Shown here piece after piece: positions 43,061 to 51,699 of a stretch of DNA of 64,000 nucleotides; the first letter of the stretch is position 1; every line of letters begins with the position of its first letter. The position numbers were made by a program, and so were the translations under genes. The stretch is taken from positions 5,254,001 through 5,318,000 of the forward strand of contig NZ_CP031455.1 of the NCBI RefSeq assembly GCF_003391135.1, read 5' to 3'. Source of the DNA: Streptoverticillium olivoreticuli subsp. olivoreticuli. Its GTDB lineage: Bacteria; Actinomycetota; Actinomycetes; Streptomycetales; Streptomycetaceae. The notes below the pieces were generated by a model, which was not told where the DNA came from, made no database searches, and worked only from the letters and a program-made list of their open reading frames with translations.

Positions 43061-43480
43061 CTACTTCCACGCCTTGTGCGCGGTGTCCCACTTCTGCCAG
43101 TGGCCGTTCACCTTGCGCTTCCAGCAGTGGGAGCGCTCGTCCCACTGGGCGTAGGTGCGGGAGTCGGCGTCATAGCGTTGCCAGCAGTGGGCCTTGCCGT
43201 CCCAGCGGTCCTTCTTCTTGTCGACGCCCTTCTCCCAGCCGAGGTGGCGTCCGTGGTCGTCCTTGTCGTGGTCGCCCTTGCCGAGCACCGCCCTGCCGTG
43301 GTCGTCCTTGTCGTGGTCGCCCTCGGCGTGCCCGCCGGGGACCATGTGGGCGTGGCCGGCCGGGGCCGGGTGCGGGGCCGGGGCGGCGAAGGCCGCGCTT
43401 CCGGTCGCGGCGGCGATGCCGGACAGCAGGGCCGCCGAGGCGGTGACCGCGGCGATACGGCGCATCGATGCGCTGGACAT
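43061..43480 (-). CDS. Secreted Asp/His-rich protein with Trp/Cys repeats
   Basis: 139-aa protein. A Sec signal peptide (residues 1-33) has an AFAAPAP cleavage area. The middle holds two copies of the decapeptide GDHDKDDHGR (about 53-62 and 68-77), a likely metal-binding stretch. The C-terminal part has two related Trp/Cys units (AHCWQRYDADSR and SHCWKRKVNGHW). I do not recognise a family. It lies between the C-nucleoside operon and an extracellular metalloprotease gene that is transcribed divergently. Confidence 0.8.
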   Translation of the reverse strand: MSSASMRRIAAVTASAALLSGIAAATGSAAFAAPAPHPAPAGHAHMVPGGHAEGDHDKDDHGRAVLGKGDHDKDDHGRHLGWEKGVDKKKDRWDGKAHCWQRYDADSRTYAQWDERSHCWKRKVNGHWQKWDTAHKAWK

Positions 43481-43927
43481 GCGTTCTCCTTGCTATGGGC
43501 CCCGTGGGGGTTCCCCGACCACGGGAGCCGTGCTCCTGGTGCGGGAGCATTCTTGGCGCCGCGGGGCCCAGGAAAGGGAGAACGGACCGGGTTACTTCAT
43601 ATGAGTGGTCATCTGCTGACGGCCGTGCCTTGTGCGTCGACTCCCGTTGTGAGTGCGGTACTTGGCGTGAATCGGGCGGCTGGGCCGATTCGCCACATGG
43701 CTGCCCGGCGCGGTGAGTGAGCATGCGGTGAGTCACCCGAACGTGTCTCGGGTGATGCAGTAACTCCCCTCACATGGAGCCGTGTTGAGGTGCGCCCTCC
43801 GGTCCGCGCCGCCTCACGCGCGCACTCTGGCTTCTTCGGATCCCTCGCCCTACCTTGGCCCCGATGGGCACATCCCTCGCACGACTTGCCATGTCCTCGT
43901 CCGATGACTCCAGACACGAGGTGAGTC
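43481..43927. other. 447-bp divergent promoter gap
   Basis: No gene seen. It holds an inverted repeat CACCCGA-N7-TCGGGTG (43734-43754), which could be an operator between the secreted-protein gene and the metalloprotease gene. Confidence 0.5.
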
Positions 43928-45928
43928 ATGTACTTCCGTCGCACGCGCCCCCGGCGAATACGCCGGCTGGGTGTGGTCGCCCTGCTGCTCGGTGTCGTGG
44001 CCGCGGTGGCCGCCGGGCCCGCGCGGGCGGTGCCCGACGCCGTCTCCCGGCCCCGGCAGCCGCTCGTGCAGCCGATCGATCCGCAGCGGTGGCGCAACCC
44101 CGATGACATGACGTGGTCCGAATACCGCGCGGTACCCGGCACGGACTGGGCGAATCCCGCGGTCAGGCCGACACAACGCACCTTCAAGGGCGCCCTGGTG
44201 CTGCTGGACTACCCCGACGAGGAGTTCTCGGTCACCAGGCCCGTGGGCTCCACGCCGTTCGGCAATCCGCAGAGCGGCGCGGCCGGCATTCCCCGTGACC
44301 GCGTCCCGGCGTTCTACCAGGACTTCCTGAACAAGCCCGGCCCGCTCAACCACGGTCACACCATCAACGAATACTGGATGGAGGACTCCGGCGGCCGCTT
44401 CGGGGTGGACCTGACCGCCTTCGGCGCGTACCGCATGCCGGGCAAGTCGTACCAGTACGGCATAGACACCGGGATGAACCCCGGCGCCTGCCCCTTGCGG
44501 GACACCTGCGACCAGGACATCCGCGCCGACGGAAAGCGCGCCTGGGTCGCCGACGTGGGCGCCGGCCGTACGGCGGAATTCGACTTCGTCTTCTACCTCA
44601 CGGCCGGAGTGGACGAGTCCTCGGTCTGGCAGGAGTTCGGGCAGATGAAATTCCGGGGCCCCGAGGACGTACCCGCGGCCTGGGGTCCGCCTTCCCCCAC
44701 GCCGTCCGGCGGGAATTCCGCCAGGACCCGTTATGTGCCGTGGACTTCGTGGCAGGCGGCCGCCCGTATCTGGCCCAACGCGGAGAACGGCTCGTCCACC
44801 CAGGCGGAGAGCTCCGGCATGGCCACGTACGCCCATGAGCTCAGCCACATACTGGGGATAGGCGACAACTACAACAACCCCTACGGCACTCCTTTGAGCC
44901 GCTCCTACACGGGGATCTGGGGCATGCTCTCGCGCGGCTCCTTCAACGGCCCGGGAGGGCCGCACACACGGTGGCGGATACCCGCCACCGCCGGGGGCTC
45001 CATGGGTGCCCAGCACGTCCTGCGGGACAAGCTCAAGCTCGGCATCGTCGACGAGAAGAACGTGCTGCGGCTCGACCGCGACGCCCTCAAGGACTCCGGC
45101 CCGGTCGTGGCCCGCGTCACCGCGCGGTCCGCGCCGCCCGGGGAAAAGGGGCTGGCGGGGGTCGATGTCACCATGGGGAGCGACCTTTCGCCCTCCTGCG
45201 ACAGGAGCACCGATCCCCTGTGCGACGGCGGCGGTTACGACAACTACACCGTCGAGGTCGTCGACCGCATGGGCATGGACTCCTTCACGCCGGACAGCGG
45301 CGTCCTGCTCACCAAGACCAAGAACGCCGACCGGGCGCCCTTCGCGTGGGTGATCGACGCGCACCCCGAGGACATCGGCCTGGTGGACTTCCAACGCCCC
45401 GACGGCACCCCGCAGAAGATCACCATGGGCGACTACCGCCAGCTCAGCGACGCGCTCTTCCACGCGGGCGCCGACTCCGGCAGCTCGTACGAGTACGTGG
45501 ACGAGGCCAACCGGCTGCACTTCTACATCCTCGACGTGCGGCGCGACGCCTCCGGCGTGCTCTCCTACAGCGTCGGCGTGAAGTCCCTCGACGGTGCCGG
45601 ACCGCAGGCCCGCGGCCTGGCGCTCGGCGGGGGCACGGCGAAGGGGAAGGCGGCGGAGGGACGGGCCCTGTGCACCTTCGCCCTCGCGAACACCGGGTCG
45701 CCGCAGTCGTCCGACATCTACCGCCTGTCGGCCGGCGCCTCCGGCCGCGGCTGGACCGCTTGGCTCCCCAACCGCCTCGCGACCACCGCCTCGGGCACCT
45801 CGGTCCCCGTGAACGTGGCCGTGACGGCGAAGGCGGGCGCCGACCGCAAGGGCACGATCACCCTCACCGCCCGCTCGGAGAGCGACCCGCGCAAGACGGC
45901 CGAGGCCACCTGCTCGCTCAAGAAGTGA
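43928..45928 (+). CDS. Secreted M6-like zinc metalloprotease
   Basis: 666-aa extracellular protease. Residues 1-35 form a Sec/Tat-type signal (arginine-rich start, ARAVPDA cleavage area). The zinc-binding HELSHILGIGD motif lies near residue 304, matching HExxHxxGxxD metalloproteases of the M6/immune-inhibitor-A group. A WGMLSRGSF segment following it fits the Met-turn. The C-terminal about 120 residues form a beta-rich NEW3-like domain (GRALCTFALANTG onward). ATG 43928 with GAGGTGAG. A strong terminator follows. Confidence 0.85.
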   Translation: MYFRRTRPRRIRRLGVVALLLGVVAAVAAGPARAVPDAVSRPRQPLVQPIDPQRWRNPDDMTWSEYRAVPGTDWANPAVRPTQRTFKGALVLLDYPDEEFSVTRPVGSTPFGNPQSGAAGIPRDRVPAFYQDFLNKPGPLNHGHTINEYWMEDSGGRFGVDLTAFGAYRMPGKSYQYGIDTGMNPGACPLRDTCDQDIRADGKRAWVADVGAGRTAEFDFVFYLTAGVDESSVWQEFGQMKFRGPEDVPAAWGPPSPTPSGGNSARTRYVPWTSWQAAARIWPNAENGSSTQAESSGMATYAHELSHILGIGDNYNNPYGTPLSRSYTGIWGMLSRGSFNGPGGPHTRWRIPATAGGSMGAQHVLRDKLKLGIVDEKNVLRLDRDALKDSGPVVARVTARSAPPGEKGLAGVDVTMGSDLSPSCDRSTDPLCDGGGYDNYTVEVVDRMGMDSFTPDSGVLLTKTKNADRAPFAWVIDAHPEDIGLVDFQRPDGTPQKITMGDYRQLSDALFHAGADSGSSYEYVDEANRLHFYILDVRRDASGVLSYSVGVKSLDGAGPQARGLALGGGTAKGKAAEGRALCTFALANTGSPQSSDIYRLSAGASGRGWTAWLPNRLATTASGTSVPVNVAVTAKAGADRKGTITLTARSESDPRKTAEATCSLKK

Positions 45929-45954
45929 GACCGCGGGCCCGGACGCCTCAGCAC

Positions 45955-45984
45955 GATGACGGGGCCCGGCCGGGCCCCGTCATC
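45955..45984. terminator. Bidirectional hairpin after the metalloprotease gene
   Basis: GATGACGGGGCCC-GGCC-GGGCCCCGTCATC, a perfect 13-bp stem between convergent genes. Confidence 0.85.
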
Positions 45985-46022
45985 AAGCCTTCCTCTGTTC
46001 CGGCTCTGTTCCGGCCCCGGGT

Positions 46023-46970
46023 TCAGCCCGTGATGGCCGGGAGCCGGTCCTGTATCTGCTCGATCAACTCCTTCGCCGACCGGTCGAGTTCGGCCCGTAC
46101 CAGGGGGAGCCAGCGGGATCCCGCGGATTCCACCGACTCCAGCGCCACCACGGTGCGCTCGAGCAGTTCCGTACGCCGTACCGGGGCGACCCGCACGTCA
46201 CCGCGTTCCTCGTCCACGCAGGTCAGGGGGACCAGGGCGACGCCTTGCGTCGCACAGGCCATGCGCTGGACCAACGACCAGTCGTCCGACCGGGCCACCA
46301 CTCTCGGCCTGACGCCCAGCCGCGCCAGGTGCCGCCCGACCATGAGATCGCAGGCCGAGCCGCGGCGAGGCAGGACCCATGGCACATCGGCGTAGTTGCG
46401 AATGGAGGCCGTCGAGTCCCCCGCCGAGGCGAACGCCTCGGGCAGCACCAGCGCGAAGGGTTCCCGCCACAGCTCGCGGACGGTCAGCCTCGGGTCCAGC
46501 GACTGGTCCGCGTCGAGCACCTCCCCGAGGGTGAGCACCATGTCCAGTTCGGCGTGCTCCACCTGGCTCGCCGCGCCACGTGGATCCACCTCCAGGAGTT
46601 CGATCTGGAAGTGGTTCTGCCCCCGTAGCCGCTCGGCGGCCGGGAGCACACAGCCGGTGAGCGCGGAGGGGAAGGCCCCGATGCTCACCGACCGGCGGGG
46701 CGCCTGTGACGCCCCGCTCCTGATGTTGACCATGCCCCGTTCCCACTGATGTGTAATTTTCTCGGCGAGTTCCGCAACGGCCTCCCCTCTGTCGGTCAAC
46801 CGGCCGCCGCGCCCGCTGCGTTCGAAGAGGGGCATACCGCATTCTTCCCCGAGCCCCTTGATGCGCTGGGACACCGACGACGGCGCCAGGTGCATGGCCT
46901 GTGCCACCGCGTGGACGGAACCGAGCCGCCGTAGCTCCCGCAGTGTCCGCAGAGCGGAAATACTGGTCAT
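46023..46970 (-). CDS. LysR-family regulator next to the di-iron/desaturase cassette
   Basis: 315-aa LTTR. The HTH (about residues 1-60) includes RRLGSVHAVAQAMHLAPSSV and SQRIKGLGEECGMPLFER. The effector domain starts near residue 87 with RSVSIGAFPSAL. ATG 46970 has GGGAGGG 9 bp upstream. It lies 63 bp downstream of the PPOX gene, same strand, and may be either part of or regulator of the cassette at 47034-49515. Confidence 0.86.
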   Translation of the reverse strand: MTSISALRTLRELRRLGSVHAVAQAMHLAPSSVSQRIKGLGEECGMPLFERSGRGGRLTDRGEAVAELAEKITHQWERGMVNIRSGASQAPRRSVSIGAFPSALTGCVLPAAERLRGQNHFQIELLEVDPRGAASQVEHAELDMVLTLGEVLDADQSLDPRLTVRELWREPFALVLPEAFASAGDSTASIRNYADVPWVLPRRGSACDLMVGRHLARLGVRPRVVARSDDWSLVQRMACATQGVALVPLTCVDEERGDVRVAPVRRTELLERTVVALESVESAGSRWLPLVRAELDRSAKELIEQIQDRLPAITG

Positions 46971-47033
46971 GCGCCATGCCCTCCCCGTCATATTTATGTG
47001 GTGCGACGGTAGCAGCGGGCCGGGGAATGCGGT

Positions 47034-47621
47034 CTATGGGCGCAGCAGTCCTTCGTACTCGGGTTTCTTCTTCCAATCCGGCTCCGGAGGCCGGTAGTCC
47101 GGTCTGGGGCAATGTTCGGAATGTGTGCCCGTTCGCCGGTCGTGCAGATAGCGGGGGCAGTTCTCGAAGACTTCCCTGATATGCACCCGTAGGACCGCTT
47201 CCGCCCCGGGGTGCGGAGTGAGGGACCCGGGGTCCGTCAGCAATTCGCAGTCGCCGTTGACGCGGAGTTTGGCGGGCAGTTCGGGGAAGAGGAAGAGCAT
47301 GCCGATCCCCGGGGTGGCCGCCGCGTTGCCCAGGGTCCGGTACATACCGTTCCCGTCATAGCTGGGAATTTCCAGTGTGCGGGGGTCGGGCACCCGGACG
47401 AAGCCGGGCAGCCCTCCCTTGTACGAGCACTCCGGGCGGCCCGCCGGATCCACCGTGGCGAGGTACACCGCGTCGGCCGCGCGGATCCATCCGATGTGCT
47501 CGTCCACCAACAGGTCCGTGACATAGCGCTCGGCGATGTGCGTCGCCAGCTGTTCGGTGCCCAGCCGCCGTTGCACCCGGCGGCTGCCCTCGTGGTAGAA
47601 AACGTCGGCTTCCACCGTCAC
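47034..47621 (-). CDS. Pyridoxamine-phosphate-oxidase-like (PPOX) FMN protein
   Basis: 195-aa split-barrel flavoprotein of the PNPOx-like class. Characteristic parts are DAVYLATVDPAGRPECSYKG (about residues 47-66), LEIPSYDGNGMYRTLGN (about 80-96) and VFENCPRYLH near 155, typical of FMN-binding PPOX proteins that do not act on pyridoxamine. GTG 47621 overlaps the desaturase stop by 4 bp, so translation is coupled. It could supply electrons to, or reduce a product of, the two metal oxygenases upstream. Confidence 0.83.
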   Translation of the reverse strand: MTVEADVFYHEGSRRVQRRLGTEQLATHIAERYVTDLLVDEHIGWIRAADAVYLATVDPAGRPECSYKGGLPGFVRVPDPRTLEIPSYDGNGMYRTLGNAAATPGIGMLFLFPELPAKLRVNGDCELLTDPGSLTPHPGAEAVLRVHIREVFENCPRYLHDRRTGTHSEHCPRPDYRPPEPDWKKKPEYEGLLRP

Positions 47622-48553
47622 GCCCGGGCCGGCTTGCACAGCTGCCGCACGACCGACGCGTAGAACGCCGGGTAGCTGCGCACCACGTAGGTGCCGCGGC
47701 GCTCGACCTCGGGGTGCCGGTCGCGCAGCTGGCTGATCGGCACGCTCATCGCCGCATGGTGCTCGACGTGGAAGTTGTTGCCATTGGTGTACCAGGAGCT
47801 GATCCTGCTGCCCTGGATGGAGCGGGTGTTGCGCAGGACGTCCCGGCTGTCGGTCTCGCACAGCAGGTGCTCCGGCAGCTCCACCAGGAAGTGCATGGGC
47901 TGCCCCACCAGCATCGGCAGCACCCACAGCTTCAGCACGAGGTCGTACTCGCCCAGCGCGCACAGCGCGGCGGCCACGATCAGCATCGCGCCCATCAGCC
48001 GGTATTCGCCGATGACGGCCCGCTTGGCCTTCGGGGCGATCTGCCCGTCCGCGTACTCCCAGGTGCCCCGGCAGGCCCGCCAGATCTCCCGGCCCGTCCG
48101 GCCCAGGCGCGGCACGTCGAAGAGCCCGCGCAGCATGTTCTTCCAGGTGACGCCCTGGCGGGTGTCGAAGCCGAAGAACTCGGTGTCCTCCGGGGTGCCG
48201 AGCGCCCGGTGGTGCTGAAGGTGCCGCACCCGGTAGTGGGAGTACGACACGAGCATCGGCGCCCCCAGCGGCACACCGACCCAGCGGTGCGGTCCGGGGC
48301 GGCGGAACGCCGAATGGTGCAGGGCTTGATGCTGGAGTTCCACGGCGTGGGTGTACGTCGCCGCCAGGATCACCACGCCCGCCGCCACGGCGAGCCAGGA
48401 CTCCTGAAGGGCCAGCACCACGCCGGCCGCCACGAGCAGGGCGCACAGCGCCAGTTTCCCGATGAACACGCGCTCGTCGCGGGCGGTCACCCTGCCCCGT
48501 CTGAACAGCGGGTCGATGCCCTGACCTGCCTGCTCCGCGAGGGGAGTCGCCAT
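47618..48553 (-). CDS. Membrane fatty acid desaturase-type di-iron oxygenase
   Basis: 311-aa membrane protein. The three His boxes are complete: HQALHH near residue 77, HLQHH near 112 and HVEHH near 266. Two or more hydrophobic helical pairs surround them. Members insert double bonds, hydroxyl groups or triple bonds in acyl chains. ATG 48553 is chosen, though a GTG two codons earlier overlaps the upstream stop. It lies between the di-iron enzyme and the PPOX gene, all overlapping, a tight three-gene operon. Confidence 0.88.
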   Translation of the reverse strand: MATPLAEQAGQGIDPLFRRGRVTARDERVFIGKLALCALLVAAGVVLALQESWLAVAAGVVILAATYTHAVELQHQALHHSAFRRPGPHRWVGVPLGAPMLVSYSHYRVRHLQHHRALGTPEDTEFFGFDTRQGVTWKNMLRGLFDVPRLGRTGREIWRACRGTWEYADGQIAPKAKRAVIGEYRLMGAMLIVAAALCALGEYDLVLKLWVLPMLVGQPMHFLVELPEHLLCETDSRDVLRNTRSIQGSRISSWYTNGNNFHVEHHAAMSVPISQLRDRHPEVERRGTYVVRSYPAFYASVVRQLCKPARA

Positions 48554-48555
48554 GG

Positions 48556-49515
48556 TCACCGCACCCCCTTCATCTGCTCCCATATGCGCCGGTAGTAGGC
48601 GTCGGCGACCCGGATGCGGGTCACGATGCCGAGGCTGATCTCCCGCAGCAGTTCGGGGGACCGCTCGACGAGGGGGACGAACACGCCGTCGAACCACTCC
48701 GCGCCGTGGTCGGCGTCCACGTGGACGTGGATGCGCTGGTACTCGATGACGTCCTCGGGCACCGCGAGCCGGGTGCAGCCGTCGACCATCGCCTGGAAGC
48801 GCGGAGAGGCGCTCTGCTCCAGCACGCCCATCGCTCCGAGCGCGCGCGGTACGAGGTGCCGGTGGATGCCGTACATCAGCAGCAGACAGGCGTTCTCGTA
48901 CACCTCGGTGGAGTGCAGTTCGGCCATGTCGACGGACCGGTCCGCGAGCTGCTTGCGCATGTACTGGGCGGAGTGCTCGAACAGCCGGGTGTGCATCTGG
49001 TCGAGCTTGCCCTCGCCCATCTCGTCCCAGTAGTTCTCCGCGATGGTGAGCTTGGTGACGCCCGCGGTGCCGATCTGCACCATGGCCATCAGGTCGTCGA
49101 ACTTGCTGTCGACGAGCTCCTCGGCCATGAAGAAGAGGGCGATCTCGCTGAGCGTGGCCTCCTCGGCGAGGTAGTGGCAGAACTCCGGCTGGATGTGTTT
49201 CTCCGCGATGTCGAGGAACCAGGTGCGGAATTCGGCCGCACTGCCCGGCAGTTGGGAGTCGTCGACCTGGGCGTCCTCCCATCGGCGCCACGCCTCCTCG
49301 ACGGCCACGAGCTGTGGATCGGCGTTGAGCCGCGGCACCTGCTGGAAGGTCTCCGGGCCGCCCATGTAGGCCAGGTAGTGGTCGTGCAGCCGACGCAGCA
49401 GGGCCAGGCGCGTACGGAGGTCGGGGGCTTCGCCGCCGAGCGGAAAGGCCGCCGCGATTTCGGCGTCCGTGATGCCCCGGTCCGCTGCCAGGGTCTCCGA
49501 CGTCGTGGTGGACAT
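48556..49515 (-). CDS. Haem-oxygenase-like di-iron oxidase (HDO superfamily)
   Basis: 319-aa soluble helical protein labelled iron-containing redox enzyme in related genomes. Metal-ligand candidates lie in EEATLSEIALFFMAEEL (about residues 117-133), ENYWDEMGEGKLDQMH (about 160-175) and the later YQRIHVHVDADH helix (about 250). The superfamily includes UndA (fatty acid to terminal alkene), BesC and N-oxygenases. ATG 49515 with GAGGAG; an upstream GTG in frame is weaker. It is the first gene of the cassette. Confidence 0.82.
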   Translation of the reverse strand: MSTTTSETLAADRGITDAEIAAAFPLGGEAPDLRTRLALLRRLHDHYLAYMGGPETFQQVPRLNADPQLVAVEEAWRRWEDAQVDDSQLPGSAAEFRTWFLDIAEKHIQPEFCHYLAEEATLSEIALFFMAEELVDSKFDDLMAMVQIGTAGVTKLTIAENYWDEMGEGKLDQMHTRLFEHSAQYMRKQLADRSVDMAELHSTEVYENACLLLMYGIHRHLVPRALGAMGVLEQSASPRFQAMVDGCTRLAVPEDVIEYQRIHVHVDADHGAEWFDGVFVPLVERSPELLREISLGIVTRIRVADAYYRRIWEQMKGVR

Positions 49516-49670
49516 GAGGGTCTCCTCGATCGTTGTCACAGGTCAACGCCCTGGTCAGCGCATCGGCCGGGCGTCGGGGTGATCACCTTCGCCCGGCGCG
49601 ATGCCACAGCCAACGAATGTTCGAAGAGACCGACAGGTCGGCCGGAGATTGTCCGAATGTCCTGCGTTTG

Positions 49671-49724
49671 GACCCACTTGGGTCAGGGCGCAGGCTTGCG
49701 GGATTCGGCTCCACTGAAGTGGAG
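49671..49724. promoter_or_regulatory. Two palindromes upstream of the di-iron cassette
   Basis: GACCCA-CT-TGGGTC (49671-49684) and CTCCACT-GA-AGTGGAG (49709-49724), both perfect, in the 275-bp promoter gap ahead of the cassette. Confidence 0.5.
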
Positions 49725-49790
49725 TGGTGCTCTCCGGCCGAGGCCCGGCTCAGGTCGTCCGGCCTGGGACGCCTCTTCCGGCCGCTTGCC

Positions 49791-50531
49791 TCAGGGGCGT
49801 CTGCTCAGGACGGCGATGAAGGTGTCCCGGTAGCCCTCGGTCTCCCCCGGAAGCGGGACCACGGGAGTGACGCCGTGGAGCGTCCGCTCGTCGTCGTTGA
49901 GGAGGAAGCCGCCGGGCGGGGGTATCTCCACGCTGACGATCCGCTTGCCGTGCCGGCCGTTGGGGAGCGCCTCGTACAGCGAACTCGTCCCGCCGGTGAT
50001 GCCCTTGCGGTCGATCACCATCGTGAACACGTAGTCCACGCCGTCACGGTGGACACCTTCGGGGGTGGGCTTGCCGGCGGTGCCGGGGCGGGCGAGTATC
50101 CGGTTCTGGAAGACCTGGGCGAACCAGGTCCGCGGCCCCCGGCCCTCCGTCTCGTCCAGCTGCCGCGCGCACCAGGAGAGCAGGGTGTCGGCGACGGGTC
50201 CGTGCGCCACCCCGTCGGAGAAGGGCTCGAAGAGCCGTGGTGCTCCGCCGTTCAGGTAGTTGATCTCTTTCGCCTGAGAGTAGGCCTGGTGCGGCAGGAG
50301 CTCGATCCCGGTGGCGGTGCAGTCGAATTCGGAGTAGCGGCGCAGCCGGTAGGTCCCGCCGTCCGCCATGAACGTGTCCATCGCGAGGTCTTCCCAGGAC
50401 GCGGTGAAGGCGTCCCACTCGGGAGTGCCGGTGATGGGGGTGCCGAGCGCTTCGTCCATGTCCCCCGAGGCGTGGCCCAGCTCGCGCAGGCTGTCGGCCA
50501 CCTCGTTCGTACGGTGCTTCTGGATGGTCAC
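49791..50531 (-). CDS. 2OG-Fe dioxygenase (PF10014, isoleucine-dioxygenase-like)
   Basis: 246-aa non-haem iron, 2-oxoglutarate-dependent oxygenase. HRD in EGVHRDGVDYVFTM near residue 155 supplies His and Asp ligands, the distal His is in ERTLHGVTPV near 216, and the 2OG-binding Arg is in GYRDTF near 234. The family hydroxylates free amino acids such as Ile or Leu. GTG 50531 with AAAGGA overlaps the EamA stop by 4 bp, so the two are a coupled pair; the exporter may secrete the hydroxylated product. Confidence 0.87.
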   Translation of the reverse strand: MTIQKHRTNEVADSLRELGHASGDMDEALGTPITGTPEWDAFTASWEDLAMDTFMADGGTYRLRRYSEFDCTATGIELLPHQAYSQAKEINYLNGGAPRLFEPFSDGVAHGPVADTLLSWCARQLDETEGRGPRTWFAQVFQNRILARPGTAGKPTPEGVHRDGVDYVFTMVIDRKGITGGTSSLYEALPNGRHGKRIVSVEIPPPGGFLLNDDERTLHGVTPVVPLPGETEGYRDTFIAVLSRRP

Positions 50532-51478
50532 GGCTGTCCTTTCGACGCCGGCTGCGGTCGCGCGGCCGACTCTGATCGGTCGTTTGTGTGCGGAGAATTG
50601 CGGGAGAACACGCGCCCCACGGAGCGGATGGCGTCCTGCCGGATGACGGCCACGACGCCGATGAGGATGAGCGCGCCGCCCGCCCATTCGGCGGCCGTCG
50701 GCACTTCGTCGTTCACCAGCCAGGAGGTGGCGACCCCGACGACGGGCACCAGCAGCGAGAGCGATCCGACGGATCCCGCCGGATACGTCTTCAGCAGGGA
50801 CGCCCAGATGCCGAACGCGACGATGCTGGAGAGCACCACCGTGAAGGCCAGGGAGCCGACGCCCTGCCATGTGAGGTGGGTGAGCGCGTGGCCGTCGCGG
50901 GAGGGGCCTTCGAAGACCAGGGAGAGCAGCGCCAGCGGTACGGGGGCCGCCAGCGCCGACCAGATGGTCAGCCGGAAGCCGCTGTTCGGCTGGGCGACGC
51001 GCGTGGTGATGTTCGCCGAGGCCCAGCAGGCGCCGGCGGCGATGACGATCAACAGGGCGCCGACCGGCGACGAGCCGGAGCCGAGAGCGATGACCGCGAG
51101 GCCGGCCACGCCGGCCAGGACGCCGGACAGCGCGATCCGGTTCGGCTTCTCGCGCAGCACCAGAAAGGCGAAGAGCACGGTGAACCCGGCCTGCCCCTGC
51201 AGCACGAGGGAGGCCAGGCCGGGCGGGACCCCGAGGTTCATCCCGACGAAGAGCAGCCCGAACTGACCGGCGCCCTGGAGGAGTCCGACCAGGGCCACCA
51301 GCTTCCAGGGGGAGCCCGGCCCGCCGATGAACAACACGGCGGGAAAAGCGACGAGTGCGAAGCGCAGGGCGGCGAAGAGCAGTGGTGGGAAGGACTCGAG
51401 GCCCGCATCGATCACCACGAAGTTCGCACCCCAGATGACCACGACGAACAACCCGAGGAGCGTATGGCGTCGGGACAT
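50528..51478 (-). CDS. EamA-family (DMT) exporter
   Basis: 316-aa ten-helix drug/metabolite transporter with two EamA repeats (about residues 5-140 and 150-285); VVVIWGANFVVIDAGLESFP opens the first and ACWASANITTRVAQ the second. Members export amino acids and related metabolites. ATG 51478. It is translationally coupled to the dioxygenase gene downstream. A T-tailed terminator of the Nramp gene lies just upstream of the promoter region. Confidence 0.88.
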   Translation of the reverse strand: MSRRHTLLGLFVVVIWGANFVVIDAGLESFPPLLFAALRFALVAFPAVLFIGGPGSPWKLVALVGLLQGAGQFGLLFVGMNLGVPPGLASLVLQGQAGFTVLFAFLVLREKPNRIALSGVLAGVAGLAVIALGSGSSPVGALLIVIAAGACWASANITTRVAQPNSGFRLTIWSALAAPVPLALLSLVFEGPSRDGHALTHLTWQGVGSLAFTVVLSSIVAFGIWASLLKTYPAGSVGSLSLLVPVVGVATSWLVNDEVPTAAEWAGGALILIGVVAVIRQDAIRSVGRVFSRNSPHTNDRSESAARPQPASKGQP

Positions 51479-51623
51479 GCTTCGTTCCTCTCTTCCGACG
51501 GCATCCACAGTGTTGGAGCGGCCCGGTCGTGGCCCAAGAAGTGTTCGAGAACTCCGCACAGTCGGCCCCGGAGAGCGTCCGGGGAGCCCCTTGAGGATCC
51601 GGGCGTGCCCGGCGCGGGGCATG

Positions 51624-51656
51624 AAAAAAGCCCTCCGCTCGACGGGAGCGGAGGGC
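51624..51656 (-). terminator. Rho-independent terminator of the Nramp-type gene
   Basis: On the minus strand GCCCTCCGCT pairs with AGCGGAGGGC and is followed by six T residues, a classic intrinsic terminator 44 bp past the stop of the transporter gene. Confidence 0.93.
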
Positions 51657-51699
51657 AGGGGCGTCCGGGGCGGGGCCGACCGCCCCGGACAGCGTCCGG

